A stretch of DNA of 32,601 nucleotides from Pseudomonadota bacterium. GTDB lineage: Bacteria; Pseudomonadota; Gammaproteobacteria; Xanthomonadales; Ahniellaceae. Below the pieces are notes generated by a model. That model was not told where the DNA came from and ran no database searches. It was given only the letters and a program-made list of their open reading frames with translations. Made by a program: the position numbers and the translations under genes. The DNA lies in the NCBI GenBank assembly GCA_022705045.1, contig JAKJFE010000023.1, positions 1-32,601 of the forward strand, read 5' to 3'. Below are positions 7,321 through 14,358 of the stretch, one piece after another. The stretch's first letter is position 1. Each line of letters starts with the position of its first letter.

Positions 7321-8495
7321 GCACTCGGTTGCGGTTTGAATTCCGGCTGGAATCGCGCCGAAGTATGCGCCGGCAACGAATGCGCCGCCAGCCAGCGCGC
7401 GACCTCGCGGCAGGCCTCGGCGCGCGTCGCGCCCTGGTCGCGGACACGCTTGAACTCGGCGACCTGGAGGTCGGCACTGGTGCCACGCGCCAGAATCCGT
7501 CGCGCATGCGCAACCGCGTCCTCGCAACCGAAATGCGCCACGTCCTCGGCGATCAGTGCCAGCAGTTGTTCGAGTCGATCGGCGAACGACAGCCTTTCGC
7601 CCGTGCCGAATTCGTCGATGAATTGTGCCGCGATACCGTGGCGCTTGGCCTGCCAGCGGTTTTCCTCGATCAGCAGGCGCGTGGTCGACATGCGTGCACG
7701 GCCGAGCGACGGATTGCGCACGGCAGCGCGCACCACGCAGCGGAACAGGTTGGCGATGCAGAGTGCGTCGCGCACGTCGGTGCAGGCGTCGGCGATGCGC
7801 AGCTCGATGGTCGGATAGTTCGCCGACACACGCACCGCCCACCACAGGAAACTGGCGTTCTCGATCACGCCCGCCTGCACCAGTTGATGCACGAAGGCGT
7901 TGTAGTCGGCCTCGCCGGCAAAGAATTCCGGAATGCCGGTGCGCGGCCATTCGTCGTAGGCGGCCTGGCGATAACTCATCAGCCCGGTGCCCTGGCGATT
8001 CCAGAACGGCGACGAGCACGACAGCGCCAGGAAGATCGGCATGTAGGCGAGGATGCGGTTCATCACGTCGACGCGGTCCTGTTCCGGCGGCGGCGCCACG
8101 TGCACGTGCAGGCCACACAGCAGGTTGCGTCGTCCGACGATCTGGAAGTCGGACACCAGTTGCCGGTAGCGCGGCTTCTGCGTCAGGTTCTGTTCGCGCC
8201 ATTCGGCGAGCGGATGTGTGCCGGAGGCGACCAGCGCGAGGTCGTAGCGTTTGGCGATCTCGCCGACGATGCGACGGTTGCCGATCACCGCATCGGCGAG
8301 TCCGCCGACATCGCTGCAGATCGGCGTGACCATTTCGATCTGCGACTGCAGCAGTTCGTTGCTCGCGCGTTCGCCGAGGCGACGCCGCACTTCGTGCAGA
8401 AAGGCCTGCGGCATGCGTGTCGCGATGGCGCCGCTGTCGGCCTGCGACAGGAAGAATTCCTCTTCGACGCCGTAGGTGTAGATGTGCTCGCTCAT
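7317..8495 (-). CDS. ybdK: Carboxylate-amine ligase, YbdK/GCS2 family
   Basis: This 392-residue protein starts at ATG 8495, which has a clear ribosome-binding site (CGGAGGA, 5 bases upstream). Diagnostic segments include YTYGVEEEFFL near the N-terminus, NELLQSQIEMVTPIC, the LLCGLHVHVAPP motif and NYPTIELRIADACTDVRDAL. These are the ATP/Mg and substrate motifs of the GCS2 family; E. coli YbdK has weak glutamate-cysteine ligase activity, but most members have unknown substrates. It heads a minus-strand operon with the amidotransferase (4-base overlap) and ubiA. The family is sure; the true substrate is not. Confidence 0.88.
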   Translation of the reverse strand: MSEHIYTYGVEEEFFLSQADSGAIATRMPQAFLHEVRRRLGERASNELLQSQIEMVTPICSDVGGLADAVIGNRRIVGEIAKRYDLALVASGTHPLAEWREQNLTQKPRYRQLVSDFQIVGRRNLLCGLHVHVAPPPEQDRVDVMNRILAYMPIFLALSCSSPFWNRQGTGLMSYRQAAYDEWPRTGIPEFFAGEADYNAFVHQLVQAGVIENASFLWWAVRVSANYPTIELRIADACTDVRDALCIANLFRCVVRAAVRNPSLGRARMSTTRLLIEENRWQAKRHGIAAQFIDEFGTGERLSFADRLEQLLALIAEDVAHFGCEDAVAHARRILARGTSADLQVAEFKRVRDQGATRAEACREVARWLAAHSLPAHTSARFQPEFKPQPSA

Positions 8496-8693
8496 GTCGT
8501 CCTCCGTTCCACCATCACGCAAGGACCGCGTCATGGGGGAACAGAGAAACACTCTCGGAGTTAAGAGCACGTTACTGCGATGAACTCGTGTTCAGGATCA
8601 TGTGCGGATTTCGGGGTGGCGATCCGGATTCCCATTCGCACGCCATTACAGCAAGAGCCCCGGCATGCACGGTTGCGGCAGTTCTTCTCGAAA

Positions 8694-8883
8694 GCCCCGA
8701 AGGGGCGTACGAATGGGAGCCCGGGGCATCGCCCCGGGAACGTCCGCGGTGACGTCCGCGCGACGCAACGTCCACCCGGGGCGATGTCCACACCATGTGG
8801 CACGCACACGGTGGAACGCGCACCCAACGTGACGCCCACCCGGGGCGTTGCCCCGGGCTCCCATTCCCGCGCCCCGTTGGGGC
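8694..8883. repeat. Large imperfect inverted repeat made of GC-rich double hairpins
   Basis: Two 46-base arms (8694-8739 and 8838-8883) are reverse complements with about eight mismatches. Each arm contains two small hairpins, GCCCC-GGGGC and CCCGGGGC-GCCCCGGG, joined by GAATGGGA. The centre (8740-8837) holds a further CCCGGGGC half-copy. It fills most of the 404-base gap between ybdK and lpd; the rest of that gap (8496-8693) contains no gene that I can support. It may terminate lpd transcription and has the look of a dispersed palindromic element different from the GTAG-type REPs. Confidence 0.75.
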
Positions 8884-8899
8884 TGACACAACGTGCGGA

Positions 8900-10705
8900 C
8901 TATTTCTTCTTCGGGATGTACAGGTCCGTGACCGTGCCTTCGCAGACTTCGGCGGCGAGACCCAGGGTTTCGCCGAGCGTCGGATGCGGATGGATGGTCA
9001 GGCCGATGTCGGCGATTTCGGCCTGCATCTCGATGGCAAGTGCGGCTTCGGAAATCAGGTCGCCGGCATGCGGACCGACGATGCCGACGCCGATGACGCG
9101 ATGCGTGGTCTCGTCGTACAGCATCTTGGTGAAGCCTTCGGTGCGACCGATGCCGATGGCACGACCCGACGCCGCCCACGGGAACACGCCCTTGCCGTAA
9201 GCGATGCCTTTCGCCTTCGCTTCGGTTTCGGTGAGTCCGACCCAGGCGATTTCCGGATCGGTGTAGGCCACGCTCGGGATCACCCGCGCGACGAATTCGC
9301 TCTTGTGGCCGCTGGCATTCTCCGCAGCAACTTTCGCTTCGTGCGTGGCCTTGTGCGCGAGCATCGGCTGGCCGACGATGTCACCGATCGCGAAGATGTG
9401 CGGCACGTTCGTGCGCATCTGCTTGTCGACGGCGATGAAGCCGCGTGCATCGACGTTCACACCCGCCGCTTCGGCGTTGAGCTTCTTGCCATTCGGCGTG
9501 CGCCCGACCGCACACAACACGCGATCGAACACCGTCGTTTTCGGCATCGACTCGCCTTCGAAGGTGGCGTGCAGACCATCCTTCTGCGCATCGAGCGCGG
9601 TGACCTTGGTCTTCAGATGGATACCGGCGTAACGCTTCGCGAGTCGCGTCTGCAGCGGCTTGACGAGATCAAGGTCGGCACCCGGCATCAGCTGGTCGGC
9701 GAGTTCGACGACGGTGACTTCCGAACCGAGCGCATCGAATACGCAGGCCATTTCCAAGCCGATGATGCCGCCGCCGATGACGAGCAGGCGCTTCGGGATA
9801 TCGGCGAGCGCCAAGGCATCGGTCGAGTCCATCACGCGCGGATCGTCCCAGCGCAGGCCCGGCAGTTTCACCGGCTGCGAACCGGCGGCGATGATGGCTT
9901 TCTCGAAGCGCACGAGCTTGGCACCGTCCGCGGTCGCGACTTCGACCTCGTTCGCCGAAACGAACTTCGCGACGCCGGTCACGCGCGTGACCTTGCGCTG
10001 TTTCGACATGCCGGCGAGGCCGCCGTTCAAGGTCTTCACGACCTTTTCCTTGTACGCGCGCAGCTTGTCGAGTTCGATCTTCGGCGCACCGAAGCTGATG
10101 CCGTAGTCCGAGGCGTGGCTGGCTTCGTCGATCACTTTCGCGGCGTGCAGCAATGCCTTCGACGGAATGCAGCCGACGTTGAGGCAGACGCCACCGAGTT
10201 CGGCATAACGCTCGATCAGCACGACGTTCTGGTCCAGATCCGCCGCGCGGAACGCCGCGCTGTATCCGCCCGGCCCGGCGCCGATCACGACGATCTGGCA
10301 CTCGATGTCGGCTTTGCGGCCGCTCGCGGGCGATGCGACCACGGCCGGAGCCGACACAGCGATCTTCGCTGTTGGAGCGGCTTCAGCCGCGATGCTCTTC
10401 TCCACCGCGACGGGCTTGGCCGCATTTGGATTCGCGGCTGAAGCCGCTCCAACAGCCGCGGATGCAACAGTTTCCAACACCGCCACCACCATGCCCTCGC
10501 TGAGCTTGTCGCCGAGCTTCACCCGCAACTCGCGCACGACGCCGGCCGCGCTCGATGGCACTTCCATCGTCGCCTTGTCCGACTCCAGTGTGACCAGGCC
10601 CTGGTCCTTCTTGATCGTGTCGCCAACCTTGACCAGCACCTCGATCACCGGCACCTCGCTGCTGCCGCCAAGGTCGGGGACTTTCACTTCGATCGTGTTC
10701 GACAT
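8900..10705 (-). CDS. lpdA: Dihydrolipoyl dehydrogenase (E3) with N-terminal lipoyl domain
   Basis: This 601-residue flavoprotein reoxidises the dihydrolipoyl arm of the pyruvate dehydrogenase complex and passes electrons to NAD. Residues 1-80 form a lipoyl domain with the lipoylation site DKA (Lys-44), an arrangement found in several proteobacteria and neisseriae. Residues 80-130 are an Ala-rich linker. The enzyme follows: FAD motif GAGPGG (142-147), redox disulfide GGVCLNVGCIPSK (Cys-174/Cys-179), NAD motif VIGGGIIGLE, and the active-site HPHPTLGE near the C-terminus. The start ATG at 10705 is preceded by GGAGGA; an upstream GTG at 10723 would overlap aceF. The gene begins 14 bases after the aceF stop, so the two form an operon. 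Oddity: the linker is built partly of two REP elements (10371-10393, 10431-10454). Confidence 0.97.
   Translation of the reverse strand: MSNTIEVKVPDLGGSSEVPVIEVLVKVGDTIKKDQGLVTLESDKATMEVPSSAAGVVRELRVKLGDKLSEGMVVAVLETVASAAVGAASAANPNAAKPVAVEKSIAAEAAPTAKIAVSAPAVVASPASGRKADIECQIVVIGAGPGGYSAAFRAADLDQNVVLIERYAELGGVCLNVGCIPSKALLHAAKVIDEASHASDYGISFGAPKIELDKLRAYKEKVVKTLNGGLAGMSKQRKVTRVTGVAKFVSANEVEVATADGAKLVRFEKAIIAAGSQPVKLPGLRWDDPRVMDSTDALALADIPKRLLVIGGGIIGLEMACVFDALGSEVTVVELADQLMPGADLDLVKPLQTRLAKRYAGIHLKTKVTALDAQKDGLHATFEGESMPKTTVFDRVLCAVGRTPNGKKLNAEAAGVNVDARGFIAVDKQMRTNVPHIFAIGDIVGQPMLAHKATHEAKVAAENASGHKSEFVARVIPSVAYTDPEIAWVGLTETEAKAKGIAYGKGVFPWAASGRAIGIGRTEGFTKMLYDETTHRVIGVGIVGPHAGDLISEAALAIEMQAEIADIGLTIHPHPTLGETLGLAAEVCEGTVTDLYIPKKK
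10371..10454. repeat. REP doublet inside the lpdA linker
   Basis: Two inverted copies of GTTGGAGCGGCTTCAGCCGCGA (10371-10393 direct, 10431-10454 inverted) lie in frame in lpdA. In the protein they read AVGAASAAN and SIAAEAAPT. The same element, often with the head GTAGGAGCGGC, occurs in aceF. Confidence 0.85.
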
Positions 10706-10719
10706 GGTCCGTCCTCCGC

Positions 10720-12057
10720 TCACAACATCGCCCGCCGGAAATCGGCGAGCAGTTGCGCGAGGTAGCTGGTGAAGCGGGCGGCGGCGGCGCCGTCGATGAC
10801 GCGGTGGTCGTAGCTGAGCGAGAGCGGCAGCGTGAGGCGCGCGTCGAAGCTGGTGCCGTTCCAGACCGGTTTCATCGACGATTTGGAAACGCCGAGGATG
10901 GCGACTTCAGGGGCGTTGATGATCGGCGTGAATGCGGTGCCGCCAATGCCGCCGAGCGAGCTGATCGAGAAGCAGCCGCCCTGCATGTCGGCCGGTCCGA
11001 GCTTGCCCTCGCGCGCCTTCGCGGCGAGTTCGGAGGTTTCCTTGGCGAGCGCGAACACGCCCTTCTGGTCGACGTCGCGGATCACCGGGACCACGAGGCC
11101 ATTCGGCGTGTCGGCGGCGAAGCCGATGTGGAAATAATTCTTGAGCGTGAGGTTCTCGCCGGACGCATCGAGCGAGGCGTTGAAGTCCGGGAATTTCTTC
11201 AGCGCCGCGACCGCGGCCTTCATCAGGAAGGCGAGCATGGTGAGCTTCAGCCCCGCCTTCTCGTTTTCCTTGTTGAGCTGCACGCGGAAGGCCTCGAGCT
11301 CGGTGATGTCGGCATCGTCGAACTGGGTGACGTGCGGAATCATCGCCCAGTTGCGCGCGAGGTTCGCACCCGAGATCTTCTTGATGCGCGACAGCGGCTT
11401 CGATTCGACCGGACCGAACTTGCTGAAGTCGACGTTCGGCCACGGCAACAGGCTCAGGCCGAGACCGACGCCGCCCGATGCAGCGGCCGCCGGTTTCGCG
11501 AGCGCGTTCTTGACGTAGTTCTGGACGTCATCGCGGGTGATGCGACCGCCGCGCGCCGAACCCGTCACCTTCGTCAGATCGACGCCGAGCTCGCGCGCGA
11601 ACAGGCGCACCGACGGCGAGGCATACGGCAAGGCATTGCCCGCGAGTTGCGTGGCATCGTGGGTATGGGCCGTTGTAGGAGCGGCCTCCGGCCGCGATGG
11701 CGCGACAGGTGCAGGTGCAGCCACCGTCGGCGCCGGCACAACCGCCGCCGTCGCTGTGGGAGCGGCTTCAGCCGCGATGCTTGGAATCGCGGCTGAAGCC
11801 GCTCCAACAGAAGCGGAGGCCTCCTCGATGATCGCCACCAGCGACCCCTCGGACAGCTCGTCGCCGAGCTTGACCTTGATCTCGCGCACGATGCCGGCGA
11901 AGGCCGACGGCACTTCCATCGTCGCCTTGTCGGATTCGAGCGTGACCAGACCCTGGTCCTTCTTCACCGTGTCGCCGACCTTGACCAGCAACTCGATGAC
12001 GGGAACCTCGCTGCTGCCTCCGAGATCGGGGACGCGTGCTTCCTTCAGATCGGCCAT
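10720..12057 (-). CDS. aceF: Dihydrolipoamide acetyltransferase, E2 of pyruvate dehydrogenase
   Basis: The protein forms the core of the pyruvate dehydrogenase complex and moves acetyl groups from its lipoyl arm to coenzyme A. Domains in order: one lipoyl domain (1-80, Lys-44 in ESDKATMEV), a long Ala/Pro linker (80-140), a peripheral-subunit-binding domain (143-180: SPSVRLFARELGVDL, ARGGRITRDDV), a second linker, and the catalytic domain ending with the HxxxDG motif SYDHRVIDG (His-418, Asp-422). It has 445 residues from ATG 12057, which follows GTGGAGGAAAC. The E1 gene aceE is not adjacent, since ohr lies upstream. The first linker contains three REP copies in frame (11673-11700, 11756-11780, 11785-11809). 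Confidence 0.97.
   Translation of the reverse strand: MADLKEARVPDLGGSSEVPVIELLVKVGDTVKKDQGLVTLESDKATMEVPSAFAGIVREIKVKLGDELSEGSLVAIIEEASASVGAASAAIPSIAAEAAPTATAAVVPAPTVAAPAPVAPSRPEAAPTTAHTHDATQLAGNALPYASPSVRLFARELGVDLTKVTGSARGGRITRDDVQNYVKNALAKPAAAASGGVGLGLSLLPWPNVDFSKFGPVESKPLSRIKKISGANLARNWAMIPHVTQFDDADITELEAFRVQLNKENEKAGLKLTMLAFLMKAAVAALKKFPDFNASLDASGENLTLKNYFHIGFAADTPNGLVVPVIRDVDQKGVFALAKETSELAAKAREGKLGPADMQGGCFSISSLGGIGGTAFTPIINAPEVAILGVSKSSMKPVWNGTSFDARLTLPLSLSYDHRVIDGAAAARFTSYLAQLLADFRRAML
11673..11700 (+). repeat. REP element inside the aceF linker (single)
   Basis: The sequence TTGTAGGAGCGGCCTCCGGC then CGCGATGG has the GTAGGA head and a GCGGCC-GGCCGC hairpin. In the aceF frame it encodes APSRPEAAPTT. 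Confidence 0.8.
11756..11809. repeat. REP doublet inside the aceF linker
   Basis: The copy at 11756-11780 (GTGGGAGCGGCTTCAGCCGC...) and its inverted partner at 11785-11809 are separated by only four bases and can form one long cruciform. In the aceF frame they encode SVGAASAAIP and SIAAEAAPTA, nearly the same peptides as the REP doublet in lpdA. Confidence 0.85.
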
Positions 12058-12078
12058 GTTTCCTCCACCCAGGCATTT

Positions 12079-12093
12079 GCCCCAGAGTGGGGC
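12079..12093 (-). other. Short hairpin in the aceF leader
   Basis: GCCCCA-GAG-TGGGGC forms a six-base-pair stem about 20 bases upstream of the aceF start, next to the GGAGGAAAC ribosome-binding site. It may be a weak terminator or a leader structure. Confidence 0.35.
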
Positions 12094-12113
12094 AGACAGA
12101 CCCACATTGTTGC

Positions 12114-12137
12114 GGCTTCCCGGTGCAACGGGAAGCC
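12114..12137 (-). terminator. Hairpin between ohr and aceF
   Basis: A perfect 9-bp stem (GGCTTCCCG at 12114-12122 with CGGGAAGCC at 12129-12137) with a six-base loop lies 26 bases beyond the ohr stop. There is no strong T-run on the minus strand, so termination may be partial. Confidence 0.5.
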
Positions 12138-12163
12138 ACGAGCGTTTGAAGACGTATGCAAAG

Positions 12164-12580
12164 TCAATCGACGACGCTGAGCTTCACCTCGATGTTGTTG
12201 CGCGTCGCCTTGGAGTACGGGCAGACCTGATGCGCGGCTTCGACGATTTCCTGGGCCACGGCGCGATCGATGCCGGGCAGGCGCACGTCGAGCTGGGCGC
12301 CGAGACCGCCGGCGTCGAGCATGCCGATATCGACATGGGCGGTGACGAAGATGCCGTTCAACGCGATCTTCTTCTGGGCCGCGACGAAACCGATGGCACC
12401 GGCGAAGCAGGCGGAATAGCCGCTCGCGAACAGTTGCTCCGGGTTGGTGGTACCGGGCGCTTCGTTGCCGCCGAGGGCCTTCGGCTTGTTGAGCTTCACG
12501 TCGATCATGCCGTCCGACGACTTCACCGAACCATCGCGGCCACCATCGGCCGTGGCATGGGCGGTATAGAGCACTTTCAT
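12164..12580 (-). CDS. ohr: Organic hydroperoxide resistance protein (Ohr/OsmC family)
   Basis: Ohr is a cytoplasmic thiol peroxidase that reduces organic and fatty-acid hydroperoxides, using lipoylated proteins as electron donors. The 138-residue sequence has the family length and both catalytic cysteines: Cys-58 in YSACF and Cys-120 in HQVCPYS, together with Arg-15 and Glu-48 (NPEQLFA). The start MKVLYTAHA is typical of the Ohr subgroup. An OhrR repressor gene is not adjacent. The next genes downstream make lipoyl-bearing E2 and E3, which is notable because lipoylated enzymes support Ohr in characterised bacteria, but a hairpin separates them. Confidence 0.93.
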   Translation of the reverse strand: MKVLYTAHATADGGRDGSVKSSDGMIDVKLNKPKALGGNEAPGTTNPEQLFASGYSACFAGAIGFVAAQKKIALNGIFVTAHVDIGMLDAGGLGAQLDVRLPGIDRAVAQEIVEAAHQVCPYSKATRNNIEVKLSVVD

Positions 12581-12696
12581 GGTCGCGCCTCCTCGTTGTG
12601 GAACCCGATCCTAGCCACAACGGTCCCGGACACAAAAGCTGACGATGGCGGCAAGCCGCTACACTGGCCGGTCCAACGAACGAAACGACCCTATCC

Positions 12697-13284
12697 GTGA
12701 CCACTGCCCATCGCCTGTTGCCCGACCTCGCCACCCTGCCCGTGCTCGAATCCGAGCGCCTGACGCTGCGCCCCATCCACGAGGACGACCTGCCCGACCT
12801 CTACGCCGTGTTCGCCGATCCGGATGTGATGCGTTACTGGAGCACGCCGCCGATGCGCGACATGGACGAGGCCCGCGCCTACCTCGCCGGCATCGAACGC
12901 AACTTCGCCGAACGCACCGGATTCAAGTGGGCGATCACGCGCCGCGGCGGCGACCGCCTGATCGGCACGACCTCGCTGTTCCGACTCGACGGTCCGCACA
13001 ACACCGGCGAGATCGGCTACGCACTCGGCTCTGCCCACTGGGGCAACGGCTACGCCGCCGAAGCCGTGCACCGTACCTGCCAGTTCGGTTTCGAAGCACT
13101 CGGCCTGCGGCGCATCGAGGCCGACATCGACCCGCGCAACCACGCTTCGATCCAGGTCATCGAGAAAGCCGGCTTCCAGCGCGAAGGCGTGCTGCGCGAG
13201 CGCTACATCTACAACGGCGAGATCCAGGACGTCGTCTATTACGGGCTGCTGGCGCGGGAATTCGGCACGTCGGTCGCGCGATAA
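12697..13284 (+). CDS. GNAT N-acetyltransferase, RimJ/RimL type
   Basis: This 195-residue protein starts with GTG at 12697. It shows the RimJ/RimL layout: LESERLTLRPIHEDDLPDLY at the N-terminus, DPDVMRYWS, then GEIGYALGSAHWGNGYAAEA with the acetyl-CoA loop, and NHASIQVIEKAGFQREGVLR near the end. Such enzymes acetylate N-terminal or side-chain amines of proteins, or small molecules; the substrate cannot be told here. Its last codons and stop (GTC GCG CGA TAA) are the first bases of a REP doublet at 13272, so the C-terminus SVAR is contributed by the repeat. It is divergent from ohr. Confidence 0.88.
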   Translation: MTTAHRLLPDLATLPVLESERLTLRPIHEDDLPDLYAVFADPDVMRYWSTPPMRDMDEARAYLAGIERNFAERTGFKWAITRRGGDRLIGTTSLFRLDGPHNTGEIGYALGSAHWGNGYAAEAVHRTCQFGFEALGLRRIEADIDPRNHASIQVIEKAGFQREGVLRERYIYNGEIQDVVYYGLLAREFGTSVAR

Positions 13285-13339
13285 ACCGCGCTCCTACAGA
13301 ACAGAGGTACGTTGCAGGAGCGCGGTTTGTCGCACGACC
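13272..13339. repeat. REP doublet (BIME) at the end of the GNAT gene
   Basis: Arm 13272-13298 begins GGTCGCGCGATAAACCGCGC and arm 13312-13339 is its inverted partner with three differences. Head CTCCTAC/GTAGGAG on the inner side. It supplies the GNAT stop codon and may serve as a terminator. Confidence 0.88.
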
Positions 13340-13396
13340 GCGTTACCCGACCGCGCCCGATCACGATTCGTGACCTTGGGCACAGGCCGGTTGTGA

Positions 13397-13425
13397 TTCG
13401 ACCCGGGATGATGCAGGTGTTATAT
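13397..13425 (+). promoter_or_regulatory. Possible promoter of the ABC operon
   Basis: A -10-like TTATAT (13420-13425) lies 17 bases after a weak -35-like TTCGAC. It is the only AT-rich hexamer in the gap before the ATPase gene, whose ATG at 13461 has GGGGGAA upstream. Confidence 0.35.
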
Positions 13426-13460
13426 CCAACCAGCACACCTATGTCCCCGGGGGAACCACG

Positions 13461-14345
13461 ATGCTTTCGATCCGCAACCTGTCCAAGACCTATCCGAACG
13501 GCGTCCAGGCGCTGAAGTCGGTCACGCTCGACATTCCCAAGGGCATGTTCGGCCTGCTTGGCCCGAACGGCGCCGGCAAATCCAGCCTGATGCGGACGTT
13601 GGCCACCTTGCAGGAAGCGGACAGCGGCGAGGCGAATCTCGACGAGATCGACGTGCTGCAGAACAAGGACGCGGTACGTCGCGTGCTCGGTTACCTGCCG
13701 CAGGATTTCGGCGTCTACCCGAAGGTGTCGGCCGAAGACCTGCTCGACCATTTCGCCGCGCTCAAGGGTTACGTGAACCGCAAGGAGCGCGCCGACGTTG
13801 TCGCCTCGCTGCTGCAGCAGGTGAACCTGTGGGCGGTACGCAAGCAGAAACTCGGCGGCTTCTCCGGCGGCATGCGCCAGCGCTTCGGCATCGCTCAGGC
13901 CCTGCTCGGGTCGCCGCGCCTCGTCATCGTCGACGAACCGACCGCCGGCCTCGATCCCGAGGAACGCAACCGCTTCCTGAACCTGCTCGCCGAGATCGGC
14001 GAGAACGTGGTCGTGATCCTGTCGACGCACATCGTCGAGGACGTGACCGATCTGTGCCCACGCATGGCCATCATCAACAAGGGCCAGGTGCTGCTGACCG
14101 GCGAGCCGCTGGAAGCGATCCGTTCGCTCGAAGGCCGCGTCTGGAAGAAGGTGGTCGACAAGATCGAGTTGCCCGATGTGCAGAATCGACTGACGGTGTT
14201 GTCGACGCGTCTCGTCGGCGGTCGCCCGGTCGTGCATGTGTTGTCGGATGCGCAGCCGGAAGCCGGCTTCGAACCGATCGCTGCCGGCCTCGAAGACGTC
14301 TACTTCGGCCAGCTCTCGCGCCATCGCGCGACGCTCGCGGCCTGA
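13461..14345 (+). CDS. ABC transporter ATP-binding protein
   Basis: This 294-residue nucleotide-binding subunit has Walker A GPNGAGKS (34-41), Q-loop YLPQDFG, signature FSGGMRQR, Walker B LVIVDEPTAGLDP and switch His in LSTHIVED. A C-terminal tail of about 85 residues follows the core. It is of the ABC-2/drug-export class. The stop is 13 bases before the next gene, which encodes a permease fused to a metallopeptidase, so the two very probably form one complex at the inner membrane. The ribosome-binding site GGGGGAA is 5 bases before the start. Confidence 0.93.
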   Translation: MLSIRNLSKTYPNGVQALKSVTLDIPKGMFGLLGPNGAGKSSLMRTLATLQEADSGEANLDEIDVLQNKDAVRRVLGYLPQDFGVYPKVSAEDLLDHFAALKGYVNRKERADVVASLLQQVNLWAVRKQKLGGFSGGMRQRFGIAQALLGSPRLVIVDEPTAGLDPEERNRFLNLLAEIGENVVVILSTHIVEDVTDLCPRMAIINKGQVLLTGEPLEAIRSLEGRVWKKVVDKIELPDVQNRLTVLSTRLVGGRPVVHVLSDAQPEAGFEPIAAGLEDVYFGQLSRHRATLAA

Positions 14346-14358
14346 AGGACGACGCCCC

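Noticed and set aside
8694-8883. CRISPR-like array
   Set aside because: The repeats are inverted, few, and not regularly spaced; no cas gene is present in the window.
8795-10441. 548-codon plus-strand frame opposite lpdA
   Set aside because: Antisense to a certain gene; composition typical of a shadow frame.
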